64,000 nucleotides of DNA. Origin: Lagopus muta (taxonomy: Eukaryota > Chordata > Aves > Galliformes > Phasianidae). Below the pieces are notes generated by a model. The model saw only the letters and a program-made list of their open reading frames with translations, had not been told where the DNA came from and made no database searches. This document shows, one piece after another, positions 49,101 to 61,100 of this stretch. The first letter of the stretch is position 1. Each line of letters starts with the position of its first letter. The stretch lies in contig NC_064433.1 of assembly GCF_023343835.1 (NCBI RefSeq), forward strand, positions 68,346,032 through 68,410,031. The letters are read 5' to 3'. The position numbers and the translations under genes are program-made.

Positions 49101-52100
49101 GCTGGTATATTTTATCGTAAAACCTTTGCAAGGTGCTTATTTATGCTTTCAGATTCTTAAAAATACTAATGCAAGGAATTAGAGAGTGACTTCTTTTCTC
49201 CTTAAAAGCTAAGCTACCTCACTTCAAGGCAATTGTCCAGCGATATCTGTTTCTCTTCATTTCTTCTAAAGGTTTTGTTAATGCTGACATCTTGGGAGAG
49301 ACTTCCTCACGCAGGCATCTGGCAGTTTCTCTTATGAGGAGCATATGGATGAGCCCTGTGAGACTCTGATGTATGGAGGGCTGCACGCGGAGCTGATGTG
49401 GAGCTGCAGGGTTGTGCGTGACCTCATGCAAAGTCTGTGCAGATGCTGTTTGCTGAACAATGTGAATGGGGGATCCCTGATCCTGCTGGTGGGTCTGTGC
49501 AGAAGATTAGGCTGTGCTCTGCAATGCCTGTTATCACACTGTTTTAAGTGCTTGTATTTTCTTTAAGAGTTGTGGTACTTCAGATCTCCTTATAAATACA
49601 AATATACCCTACTGATTTGCATGTTGGCAATACAGGAATCTAGAAGACTAAGTATAGCTGTGCATAGCAGTGCATATGTATTTTATGAACTGCTACAGGC
49701 CAGCTGATCCAAAAAACACAAGAAGCTACTCAAATTTTTCAGCGCAGTGCTTTGAGCTTTAGATCATACCTCGATGTTGGAAGATCTGGGAGATTAGCTG
49801 GCAAGCTCTTTTCATTGCAGAAGCATGTCTGAACAACTTGTTGTTAAGGGATCTGAGGTTATATGGTCTGCAGTGAGGCCAGCGAGAGGCAGAATCTACT
49901 GGTTAGAGGGTCTGGTGTTTCAACAGTTAAGAGTTTTGCGATTTCATTGGGATGAAAATTTTGTGCGTATATCTTCTGTGTACAGTTGTCATGAACACAA
50001 CTGAGAAGCTTCAGGTTTGTAGGCTGCAGAAGCACAGTAGCTGGTACTTGAAAGCTGCTCATGAGGGATTTGCTTTTTGTTTTCAAAGGGAATCATGTGG
50101 TCAAATCTTTGGGGCACCACTAGAAGTCTTGACTTGCCAGCATAAACCTATGAGGGGGGTCTCTGTTGGGATTCCTGGGAAATATGTCAATGGGAAAAGA
50201 ATAGTACTGATAGATAGATATATGACATGAACAAATAAGGAGGAAGAGTCTTCTTCATGTGGCATAATCTGTTTTTGTTGTTGCCCATGCTGCTTCTGAT
50301 AATGCTGAAGGCTTCAACCTTTCCTTATAACCCTGGGCTCTCTTTCCATTTTTAACCTTTCTGTGCTCTTATGTCAGTGGTCTTCACTTGGTCTTCATTG
50401 CACTAGCAAGCTAAAGCCATCTCTCAAACTCCTCACAATTGCTTTTGGAGGCCAGAAAGCTGGTAAAAAGGAAGGAAGGGGAGATGGTGTCTTTTTTTTG
50501 CTCTGACCTCTGCTCATTGTCACAAACATCCAGGTTCTTTGTGCAGATGGATGTTTGGTTGAGGAAAGCAGCAGTTTAAAAGTCAACCACATGGCTCCAG
50601 ACCTATACCAACCCATGCTAGTCTGGACTTGATTGATGGTGTGGGTTCTGTCATGGTACAGATTATCTGTCACAGTGTTCACTGAAAGGTGCCTTACTCT
50701 GCACCATGCTCCAGTTGCACTCTTTGTTGTGGTGGCTTTTGTGTTTGCTTATCCACTCTCTTGTACATTCTCTGTCTGCGCTGTGAAATGTGCTGTATGT
50801 GTGCATTGTTACTGATGAAGCTTAGCTTCTCCCTCAGGGCACTGCAAAATCAGGTGATGCAATTGTCAGAGCTGTTGGCTGCAATTTGCAAAGTATGCAT
50901 GTCTGCAGCAGGTTTTTTCCTCGGTATAGGGCACATACGTGCAGCGGCCCTTGCTTTATGTGCTGCCCCTGTGACTGTGGTGTACGTGCCTTTAGTAGTC
51001 CTCAGACGTGACACTGGCTCTTCCCTAGGCTGAGGATGGGAGATGGAGGGAAGTATGGCATGTGTTGTAGCTAGGAGGAGAGAAGGTGAAGGGCAGGGTA
51101 AGCACTGGGTTGGCTCTTGAGGCTTCTGCTGCATGACAGGCTGCCCAGTGACAGTACACACCAACTCCACCTCTGCACCCTCAGCTGAGGGCAAGGGAGC
51201 TAAACCAGCCTGACTGATGTGGGTGACAGTGACCCCTGTTTGCCTTTGGGAGTGGGCTGAGTGTGGAGGGGAAACAGGAACTCTGTATTGTGCAATCTGT
51301 AGATCAGTGACCAGCGGATCTCTCTGGGGTGAAGTGCATTCAGCCTGCTCAGATGTAGGCTTCCTAATTTGGGCTCTTGTTGGCGAAGTAGAAAGCCATG
51401 AGAAGACAAAATTTTTAACTTTTCTTATTATATATGTAAAAAGTATTTTTATTTTTAACTTCTCTGTGTCATACATGTATATATAATTAAAGTGGAGAAA
51501 TATTTGGCTAATATGTCTGGTTTTAGTATTATGTAGTTTGAATCTGTCTAAGTCTTGCTCTGAAAGCCAGATGTGGAGAGAACATACACACCTGGCAGCG
51601 TGTGCTGGCCTGGAGCTGTGGGCGCTTAAATCACTGTCACTTCCTCATGGGAGAACATACATCTGCACAGCAAAGCTTCTATTTATAAGTGCTGGACATG
51701 TAATTTGTTACTGTACGCCATCTGTGGGCTTCTCTCCAGAACCTTTAGGCTCAGAAGGGAGGCCTTACCATGTTGTTCTGGTTTTGGCTTCCTCAGGGGC
51801 AGTTGAAAGGATCTTTGGGAATTCAGGTTTACCTCTCACTGATTTTTTTTTTCCTCCAACCTGGCTTCCTGACAATCCCTGAAACCTGTCTGGTGATCAG
51901 ATACAGTTTGTGTTTTGTTTATAAAATAGGCAAGCTGCTCTGACTCCTGGAATTCCAGTTGCTTCTTTAGTTCTTTCTTTCAGTAGTTGAACCGTAATGA
52001 AATAGAATGGAAAAAAGAAATAGTGTTTTATCCATTATAGCTGCCATGTGGCCTTATTACTGATCTTTTTATTAGCTGAGGTGGTTGCATACATGGTCTC

Positions 52101-55100
52101 TTTGGAGTAGGAAAAGAAACTGCGAGAGCTGGATGAAGAGGAGAGTGATTCTGATGTCTTCATGGAGCACAGAGTCTTTTTCACTGGCTTTAAATAGAAA
52201 AATGTGTAATCCTCAGAAAGTGTCTTTCCACTAGGTCTGTTTGGCAGATGTATGTATATATGTTATTAAACAGATACAGACTTTTGTCACTTTTAAAATA
52301 GAATGGTGGTGTTTGGTCTGAGGCTTGCCTAGTCCAGGACACAGATTTAGGGACAGTGAAGCTTTGCAAATTAATAGTGTTTCCTTCAGAACTTGTAGAA
52401 TAAAAGAAAGTACCAGGGTGTACAGGCTTGTATTTCCTAATTAATATTCTTCCTCAGCATCAGGGTTGTAAAATCGTCCCTCATGGCTATTGTTAGCCTT
52501 CTTCTCCATGCATTGCTCCCAATACTTTTGTAGTGAATTGGTTCCACTGGAAAACTAGGCAGGATGCAGGAGTGCATAGCTATGTCTTGAATCTCTAATG
52601 AATTCTGTCTGTCAGAGATCTTGACTGTATAATGGAGCCTTATGTTTGGGAAAATAGATTTTAATAAGATGCAAGATGTCATGCTCAGATTGGTCCTGCT
52701 GTGCCAGATGACTGTATCTGTCAGCAAACCAGGCTGCCTCAATTGCATGTCAAGCAGTGTCTGATGCATGAACTGTTAAGGCTTTTTTTTTGTATGTGAA
52801 AGTGGAGACACAGTCTCAGGTAATCTCATTAACATGGCAGTAGTCCATGTTCGAGCTGGACCTCTGCAAGTCCTTGCAGCAACATTTTTCTGAATCTGTG
52901 GAGCTGAGTCCTTTGAGGGTCCCTTGACTGGGGCAGAGAGATGGTACACGAAAGATGAGAGGCACTGGCCTTTGGTACCCACTATCTACTCAGTGGTTGA
53001 AGTAGAAAGGTTTAAACTTGTTTCCATGAAGTGTCTGGGATAAGTGGGTGCTTGAGAGATTTTCCTTTTACTACTCACACAGATTCAGGCTTACAGTTTT
53101 CCCTCTTGGCCATTTACAATGTGTCAAGATTAGGCCACAGTCTTGAAAGTATCTGCTTTTACTGCAGTACTGCAGGTGTAGTTGTATTAACTCAGTGAGA
53201 GGCTGTAGCTTAAATAATCATTTTGGATCCTATCATTATCATCATTATCATTTAGTTTAGCGTCATCTAGTTTAAAAAATGTGGTCACTGTGGCTGTTCT
53301 CTGCTGACATCAGTATATGAGCTGTAAGAAGGCTAAGGAATTGTGTTTGACTGAGCCATTATTTTGGCATTTGTTTGTTTTATATCCTGTCTTTTCAACT
53401 GTGTATTCCCGGTTGTTTAATTCCTGTCATTTACATGTTAACCAGACAAGTCATAGGCACCACTATCTGCTGATGTAGTTCAGGATCTGTTCTTCAACCA
53501 AAAAGAAGTGTGTATTTCTTTTCTGTAAGTACTGTGTATGTCTTTTCAGTAATTGCAATTTTTAGTGACTTTCCCTTCCACTCATGGTGTTATGCCAGAA
53601 TCCTGGTAGAAGGCATCCTCACTGGGCTCCTTTATTTGATAAACAAAAGTGATGTTGATCCAGTAGTTGGTAAGAGGACTGTCAAAGAATGAAAACACCT
53701 GAGCATGTGAATTCCACTTACGTGCTGAATGCACAGGCAGTGGTGAGCACTGCTGTTCCAGAGAGGCTGAACAATTTGCTGTGTTGCAGCACAGCTACCC
53801 AGGTGATTCTACAGAACAAGATTTGGAATGTGAAAGATTTCATATTTATTGGAAGAGCAGAGTAACTGATCCATGTGCAAGAAAATGGGGTTAAAGATTC
53901 TGCTGTGACCCTACACAGAGTCTCTGCCTGAGGGGCAGTTCTGCTGGGCAGGCCCTCAAGCTATCTGCCATGCAACAAAGATGGGCAGCTGTCTCCTGGA
54001 TTGTATTAGCAGGAGGACAGCCAGTGGGTTGAGAAGAGTGATTGTATCCCCGTGCTCAACATTTCCTAGATCCCAGTTGGAGTACTGTGTTCAGTTTTGG
54101 GCTCCTCAGTACAGACTGTACTTTGGAGCACGTTCAACATTAGGCCACCAGGATGACTTGGGGCTGGAACATTCCTGCTGTGAGGACAGGCTGAGTGAGC
54201 TGGGCTTGCTGAGTCTGGGGAAGAGGTGAGTTCAGGGAGATCTTCTATAAGCAGCCTTCTAGAATCTGTGAGGAGATTACTGAGAAGATGGAGCCAGATT
54301 CTTCATGGTTGTGCATAGTGTAGGAAAGAGAAAACAGGAATAAATTGAACCCGGTGAGATTCAGACCGGAAAAAGGGAAAAAACTTCTTAATGATGAGGA
54401 CTATGAGGCCATGGGACAGGATGCGCAGAGGCTTTGTGCAGTCTCCATTCCCAGAGGTTTTAAGATGTGGGATAAAGCTCTGGACACGCAGGTTTGATCT
54501 CAAAGCTGACTGTACTTTGAGGAGAAGGCTCACATAGAGACCTCCTGAGGTCCTTTCCACCCTGAGCTTTTCTTCTGATCTTCTGTGGCTTCCTAGGAAG
54601 TTAGGTTCTTCAAGGGCTGCAGTAAGTGCATTTCATGAAAGGCACAACAATGACAAGTCTATGGCATAATGATTTCTGAGCATGTGGGTGTACAAGGGAG
54701 CTTTGTTTTCCCATCAGGGGCCTTTGACTTATTTTGCATAAGGTACTAGTAAGAGTACAATTTTTTTCCTCTCTTTCTCTGTCTGCCTTTCCACTGAGAA
54801 GGAAGACATGGATTTTACCACTTTGCTGCACTGACTGCTTCTTTATGTGAGGGAGTGTCAGAGAGGCTGTGTAGTTGTAAAACTCTTGGGAATGACCAGA
54901 GCTGAGTTCAAAGGTCTTCAAAATGTCTAGCCTTACTGGAAAACCACCTTTTCTAGCTTTGAAGATGTGATATTATCTGTGTAAAGCCTTTAAAAGAGAC
55001 CACAGAAAGCTGCATGGCACACTGTATGAGACATTGGCATGCTAACCAAATAAGCAGATAATGTAACTGCACTTGTTTTTGACACTTGGTGAAATGTGAC

Positions 55101-58100
55101 GTTATCTTGTATTGGCTTTTGTTTCATGATCACATTTTCTTATTCCTTGAGGACTGTGTTTGGGAGACTGAACTCGAATGGCAATGTGAGGCCTGGCTTC
55201 TTTTTTTCGGTGTGGTGTTCAGCAGCATGGTTAGGAAATGATAATGTCTCATACTTAAACCAGGCAGAGTTAAGTGTCTGAGTAGTCTTGTTGGAGCTAT
55301 TACTTTCTCTGTACTTTTCCCTTGTGGACTGACTTTTATCTGACTGTGGGCTCTGAAATGTGGACTTTCTGTTACTGTGGGGTTTGTAGCTCTTATCACT
55401 GAAGTGGTTGCCTTGGCAGTCTTCCTGTAAGCAACAAGTAAAATAATTTTCCACATATCACTGGTCTGGAAACCCTGAGGAAACTTCTTTGTATTTTTTC
55501 AGTTTGCCTGTTTAGTGAGATCTTTCAGTGCTTTTTCAGTACATATGTTTACTGCCTTGGATGCAGGCAGGTAGGAGCAAAAAGTACTCAGAAAAGGTTG
55601 TGTTGGCTGTTTAGAATAAAGTTTGAAGTCTGAGGCACTGCATATCCCCTCATTAGTCCTGTATGTTCTGTTGAACTGAAATCTAATAATCACCAGAAAA
55701 TCCTAAATATACGTGTTGCAAACACAAGTTTTTTTTTTCAGAGTTTTCCTTGTCTGTCTGAGTGACATTTGGGCAAGTCCATCAAATAATCATATGCAGT
55801 TTTTGTGGTTTCCAGGATCATTTATCTCAGCTTACTCTTCCTGTAGAATCAAGCTGCACTAGCAAAAAAAGATGCTTTTTTTGAATTGCAAGTCATAGCT
55901 CTAGCTCCTTTCTATTTGTGTAGAGCTTGTTTGTTGACTTCTGTACCATCAGCTGGAGAAGACAGTGCTTTTGTGTTACGTTTTGTGTTCATCTGCCATC
56001 ACTGCCTTCAAAAGTGAGTCTGTTCCTCTGTACTGCTCTTGACATATTCAGAAAAAGAAATAACATGAAATGTTTTTGTGTTTACACAGTAGACTGCTTT
56101 TGGTGGTTGTCAATCTCTTTGCCCCTTTGGAAAGGGGGTTAAGGATGTGGGGAAGGTGGTAAAAGCAGGTAAAACTACTCTTGCTGCTAGTTGGCTAAGT
56201 GGGTTTAATTCGGGTATCTACAGATGAAGTCTCAAATCATGAGGGAAAGGCAGAAAGAAGGCAGTGGAAGGATGGAAGTAAATTCAGTCGTATAATGAAT
56301 TAATTACCATGAGCAACAGTAATGACTTTTTTGATACTGAGCTTGATGAATTTTGAGCTGTTGGATTTGTATATGGGATCAGAGAAAAAGCTTGGGGGAT
56401 GTGTTAAACTTCAGTGCTGTTTTCTCTGATTTTGTCATGTTGGAGAAAACAAGAATTGAATGAATGGACTGGGCATCTCTATGCCTGAATGGTGGTTTCA
56501 GCTCTGCTACTGACTCTCGGTGACTGGCTTTGATAGGACTCATCAGACTTGCGTACCTTAATGAGTTGATTCTGTTTTTTGGAGTTGGTTTTGGTTAAAG
56601 AAGTCTTTGTGATGCTTGGTGCTCCTTGAAATCAGTCTGCTTAGATAGGGATCTCAGACCAAGCCCCTATACTGTGAATGTGTGGTTCCCTTATCTTTGG
56701 TTTTAGAACTTGGGACATTTGCAGTACTGTGGGATTGCTACTGTAACGTCAGTGCTAGGAGACTGAAGCAGAGCTGACTAGTTTGGCCTGTCTGCAGAGT
56801 ATGCTACCGAGTGCTACTTTCCTTACTTGAAAACCTGACCTGTAGCTTTACATATATTTTAAAACATCATTCTTTTCTTCAGTCTTATTTCTGCCACGTT
56901 TTTCTATTCAGCCATTGTGTATCTGCACGGTAAAATTTAACTTTATTTTTTTCCTGTCTCATCTGGTTAGTTTTCAGCCACACTGTGCCCATGCTGTGTC
57001 GTAGCATGGGTTCTGTGCATGAAGAGGAAGGGGTGTGTGGCAGCAAGGGATGGAAGCGAAGTCTGGAGTGCCCCTCTGCTGGCAGCCTGGATGCCTGCCC
57101 AGTGCAGACAGCTACGTAAGCATGGCTCAGCACAGTAATTAAGGAAACAGGAAGTAGGGACTCGCCACAAAAATGATGAGTCCCAAGGTGGAGTTTTTGT
57201 TTCAGCTCCAAAGCTCTCTATATGCTGTGTTTAAGCATGCATCTTGCTTTTCTGCCTTACAGAATCTATTTCTTCGGGTTTCTGATTAAGTGTTTACTTA
57301 AGTTGGTGTTAGACTTATTGCATGAGTGAAGCAGAAATGCACTAAAATAGACAAGATAAGTTCTGGCCTTGTCCTGTGCAGCTGCAAGACTGGAGGAGGG
57401 TTGATAGGTATGCTGGAAAGACCCAAAGCTGTACAGAGTGGCTCTGCATTGATATTATGGGCTCACCTTGGCTTTTATCATAATCAATCTGTGCCCATGC
57501 AGCTGTGGGTCAGCTCCAGCTTTGTCAGGTTTTACCAGAGCCAAATTAATACCTGCATAAGGGTCATTTTTTGTTAGTCAGCAGTACAGCGACACTCGTC
57601 AATTGGCTGCTGTGTTGCCTACAGCTGATAGGCTAAGGGGAGGTTTCACAGTGCAGTTTGTGGCTGGATGAGGGCTGGAGGTTCCTTCTGGCATGGCAGC
57701 ACCTGTGTTAGCATCCACGGGGCTGTGCAGAACATTGAGTTGAAGCAGAGAACTGGTTCAGCAGGCAGCAGCTGGCTTTATGTGGAATTCAACTTTCCTG
57801 TGGCATTAAAGTGAGCCCTGCCATTATGGCTAAAAATCTTTCTGCTTCGTAATAACAGATCCTCATTTTGTTTGGTTTGGTTTGGTGTAGCGTTGCCAGT
57901 GCTGGCAGTGTTGTAAGCTGCTTGTGGTTGCTGTGGTCTGCTTGGAGCCCTTTTCTCCCAGGTTATGTCTTGCCACCCTTAAGGTTGCCTTCCTCATTCT
58001 GGGGTACTGTTACATATGAATAGCTTGCTTAGGACAGCCATAGCAATGTTGTCTCAACACAGGTGTCACCCCCCAAAAATGCAATATTTTTTTCATCACC

Positions 58101-61100
58101 ATAACAAAAAATAGCTCGCTAGGTAAGAATTTTCAAGGGAGAAAAACTGAAAACAGTGTTTCACTGTTACAAAACTGGCACAAAACAAAGCTCCAGTTTT
58201 TTGTAAAGGTTTCTGACTGGTTGACATTATTGCCTGCGCTAACATCACAACCCATAGTGTTTTAACACTGACAAAAACAGGGGGGTGATCTTTGTTCAGG
58301 CAGTCACAGAACAGGCTGCGCTCACCCGTTTAAGTTTAACTTGTCCGTATCTGCAACTGTGGCTTGCTTGTTGAGACCGAAGCAAAAGGATTATTACAGC
58401 ACTTTTCCAAAAACTGTCTTTAGCTTTAAGTTTCTACAAGTGGCAAAGTCTGGCTGTTGTGGGTGCCTTTTTTGCTTGCTGGGGCATACAAATAATTTCC
58501 CTTATTACTCTTCTGTTTTGAATGCAGTCTCTCAGTGCAGTGCCTTTATGTGGATTTGAAGCAGTCTTTCCCTTTGATCTGCCCGGGGATTATTAATTCA
58601 CTGTTGTAATTAACGGAGGCTTTGTCTTTCTCCTGCAATCTTTATCAAAAGATCTCAGAGCCTTTTGTAAATGTTAAGCGATTTGAAATGCGGCAGAGGC
58701 TGGTGAATTGTGTGTATGGTTCATCCCTAGAACAGAGACAAAGAGTCTCACTGTATTTCCTTGCACTGTGCTTGGGGAGTGTTTGACATGTGCCAGTACA
58801 ACAGTCTTCTTTAGAAACACCAGTTTTTGCCAAACTCTCTTTTTTCTTTTTCTTTTTTTTTTTTAATGTTGGCTGTTCCTTAGGAGGAATTATCTGGTGT
58901 GTACATCCCTCTGGAGGAGGGAAGGAGTGTTGTGCCACTGGTCTGCATGGGGTACCAATGGAGTTTTATATCGACTTTCCAGTTTTCAGAACTCTCAGGA
59001 TTTGAGTTGCAGGCAAGCAAGTAGCTGGTTGAAAAAGTACCACTGGTCCTGGTTGTATCTCTTTGAAGAGCACTGAGACTCTGGGGGCATGAGAAGAGCT
59101 TTCCGTGCAGCGCTGATTGTACAGTCTGTGCACGTTTCCCTTTTGCATGCAGCTTGTACCAAAGAGGATGACAGTTACTTGAACAAGTCGTGAATAGTAG
59201 AGCCAAGAGTAATAAAGCAGCACAATAGCTTCCAAAGTTAGGGTTTAATCATGAGATGAAAGTATAAAATGTAAAAGCTGTGGTCCAGCAGTGCTAAGGA
59301 GACAGCTCAGCACTGGTTGAGTTAGAAGTACTGTACCCAGAGCCTTGTGATGGTTCTGTGGCAGCTGCTGCTTTCTGTGGGGGAGACTGAGCCCTGTAGT
59401 CAGAAATAACCAGGGCTAAAATTAAGTAGCATTTGCTTTTGTAAGAGGCTGAAGCTTGTGGATGGCTTTTGAATAGCAAAGCAGAGACCAGTAAAGACTT
59501 AAGAGATGAACTCCACTATATCCTTTATATATACATATATACATACATATATACATACATATATATATATATAAGACTAGAATTATTAAGTTGAAGGGAA
59601 AAAGGATGAAATTGTTGCCATGTTTGCTCCTTCTCAAAAAGGAGAAAGGAGAAACTTCTTTCAGTGCTCCTGCTGACTTTAAAGGTCATTTCCCTACTGT
59701 GAGAGATGCTTGACAGCTGTGGTGGTGCTTCCACCATCCTGCAGCTGATTGCTGCTGTTCTTTGCAGTTTGCGTTTAATCCCTTGCATCAACACAGCCTG
59801 CCTGGCTTACAGATATAGTGCTGTTTTGCATGTGTGTGTGCAGTCTGGTTGTTATATTAATTTTTTGGAATGGCCAGCGCAGCTCCTGCCGTGACAAAAT
59901 TGTGTTGACTGCTGGTACTGCCAGGGACTGTTAAAATGTCGGAGAGCTGCCAGGAAGCCCTTGCTGCTTTCCAGGGGACTGGTGAAGAAGTGACCTTTTT
60001 CTTTTGAATTTGAATTTCTGGATGAGGGAGATACTTGGGGCTTTGGCTGACTACCTTGGCAACTTGCCCATCTATCATTGCATTTGGACTCTGCTAGAGC
60101 TGGCTGCCAAGGGCCCAAAGGAGTTGGGATGCCTAGCCTGCTAGTTGAGCATCAGCTCAGAGGGGGGGATCCCAAGCCAGACATCTGGGAGGAATCCCAG
60201 CTAGTTCTGCCAGAGCTCTTTCCAAAGCACTGTCTTTCTGGACCTGTATTTACACCTGGGTTGCTCTGTGCAGGTTCACAACTCAGTCATTAGACTGTCA
60301 GCCAGTGTCACCTTAAGGCTGTAAGCATTTAGCAGAGCCTGTGCTGGGAGTCAGGGTGGGGGCACGCTGTCTGTGAGCAGGGGACCATTTCCTGGGTGCT
60401 AGGGCAGCTTGCAGGAGATCTACTGACATGGCTGAATGATGTCTGCTATGGCACGCTGTGCTGGTGCAGCAAACAGACCAGTTCAGAGCAGAAACTGTGT
60501 CTGCTGGAGCCAGTCTGGGCTAAGCAGTCATAGTCTGTGTTTGTGCTCCATCTCCTGCCTCTACTGTTGTCCCCTACTGCAGCTTTCCTGGCTGCCCTGT
60601 AAAATGGAATTACTGGGCTTTGGAGAAAGATGTTTGATGCAGATCTCATTGAGAGTGCAGGTGAAGAATTACTCCAGTGCAACAGGAAAAAACATTTCTT
60701 GCAGGAAAGGGCAGAGGAAAAGAAGAGGGTCTGTGAATGGGCAGGTGGATAGCAGGCAAGAAGCAGCAGCCGTACCTCAAGTGGGACTTAGTGTGGCTGC
60801 TGTGCAAGTCCAACTCTGATTGCACTAAAATGTGCTCTTGCATGGGCAACTCATTTCTTTACTGTAAGTATAAACCTTACACTGAAAATACTGTTTCTGG
60901 TAAGTTGCAGAGGCTAGCATTTGCCAATCTGGCTACAGGAAACTCTTAGCAGAGAAAACACCAAAAAGTGCTGTCTGTGAAGGACTGTTAGTGTCCTTGC
61001 CCTAGCCAGCCAGCAGCCAGCCATGCCAGGTGCTCGGCTGTCTCCAGAAGTGACAGGCACAAGGAGGATTCCTTGCTGGGAGCTACTCTCAGGGTGCCGG

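Noticed and set aside
50850-51476. 208-codon minus-strand open frame in PARVB intron 1
   Set aside because: No recognisable domain, no supporting splice or promoter signals and low-complexity composition; probably chance.
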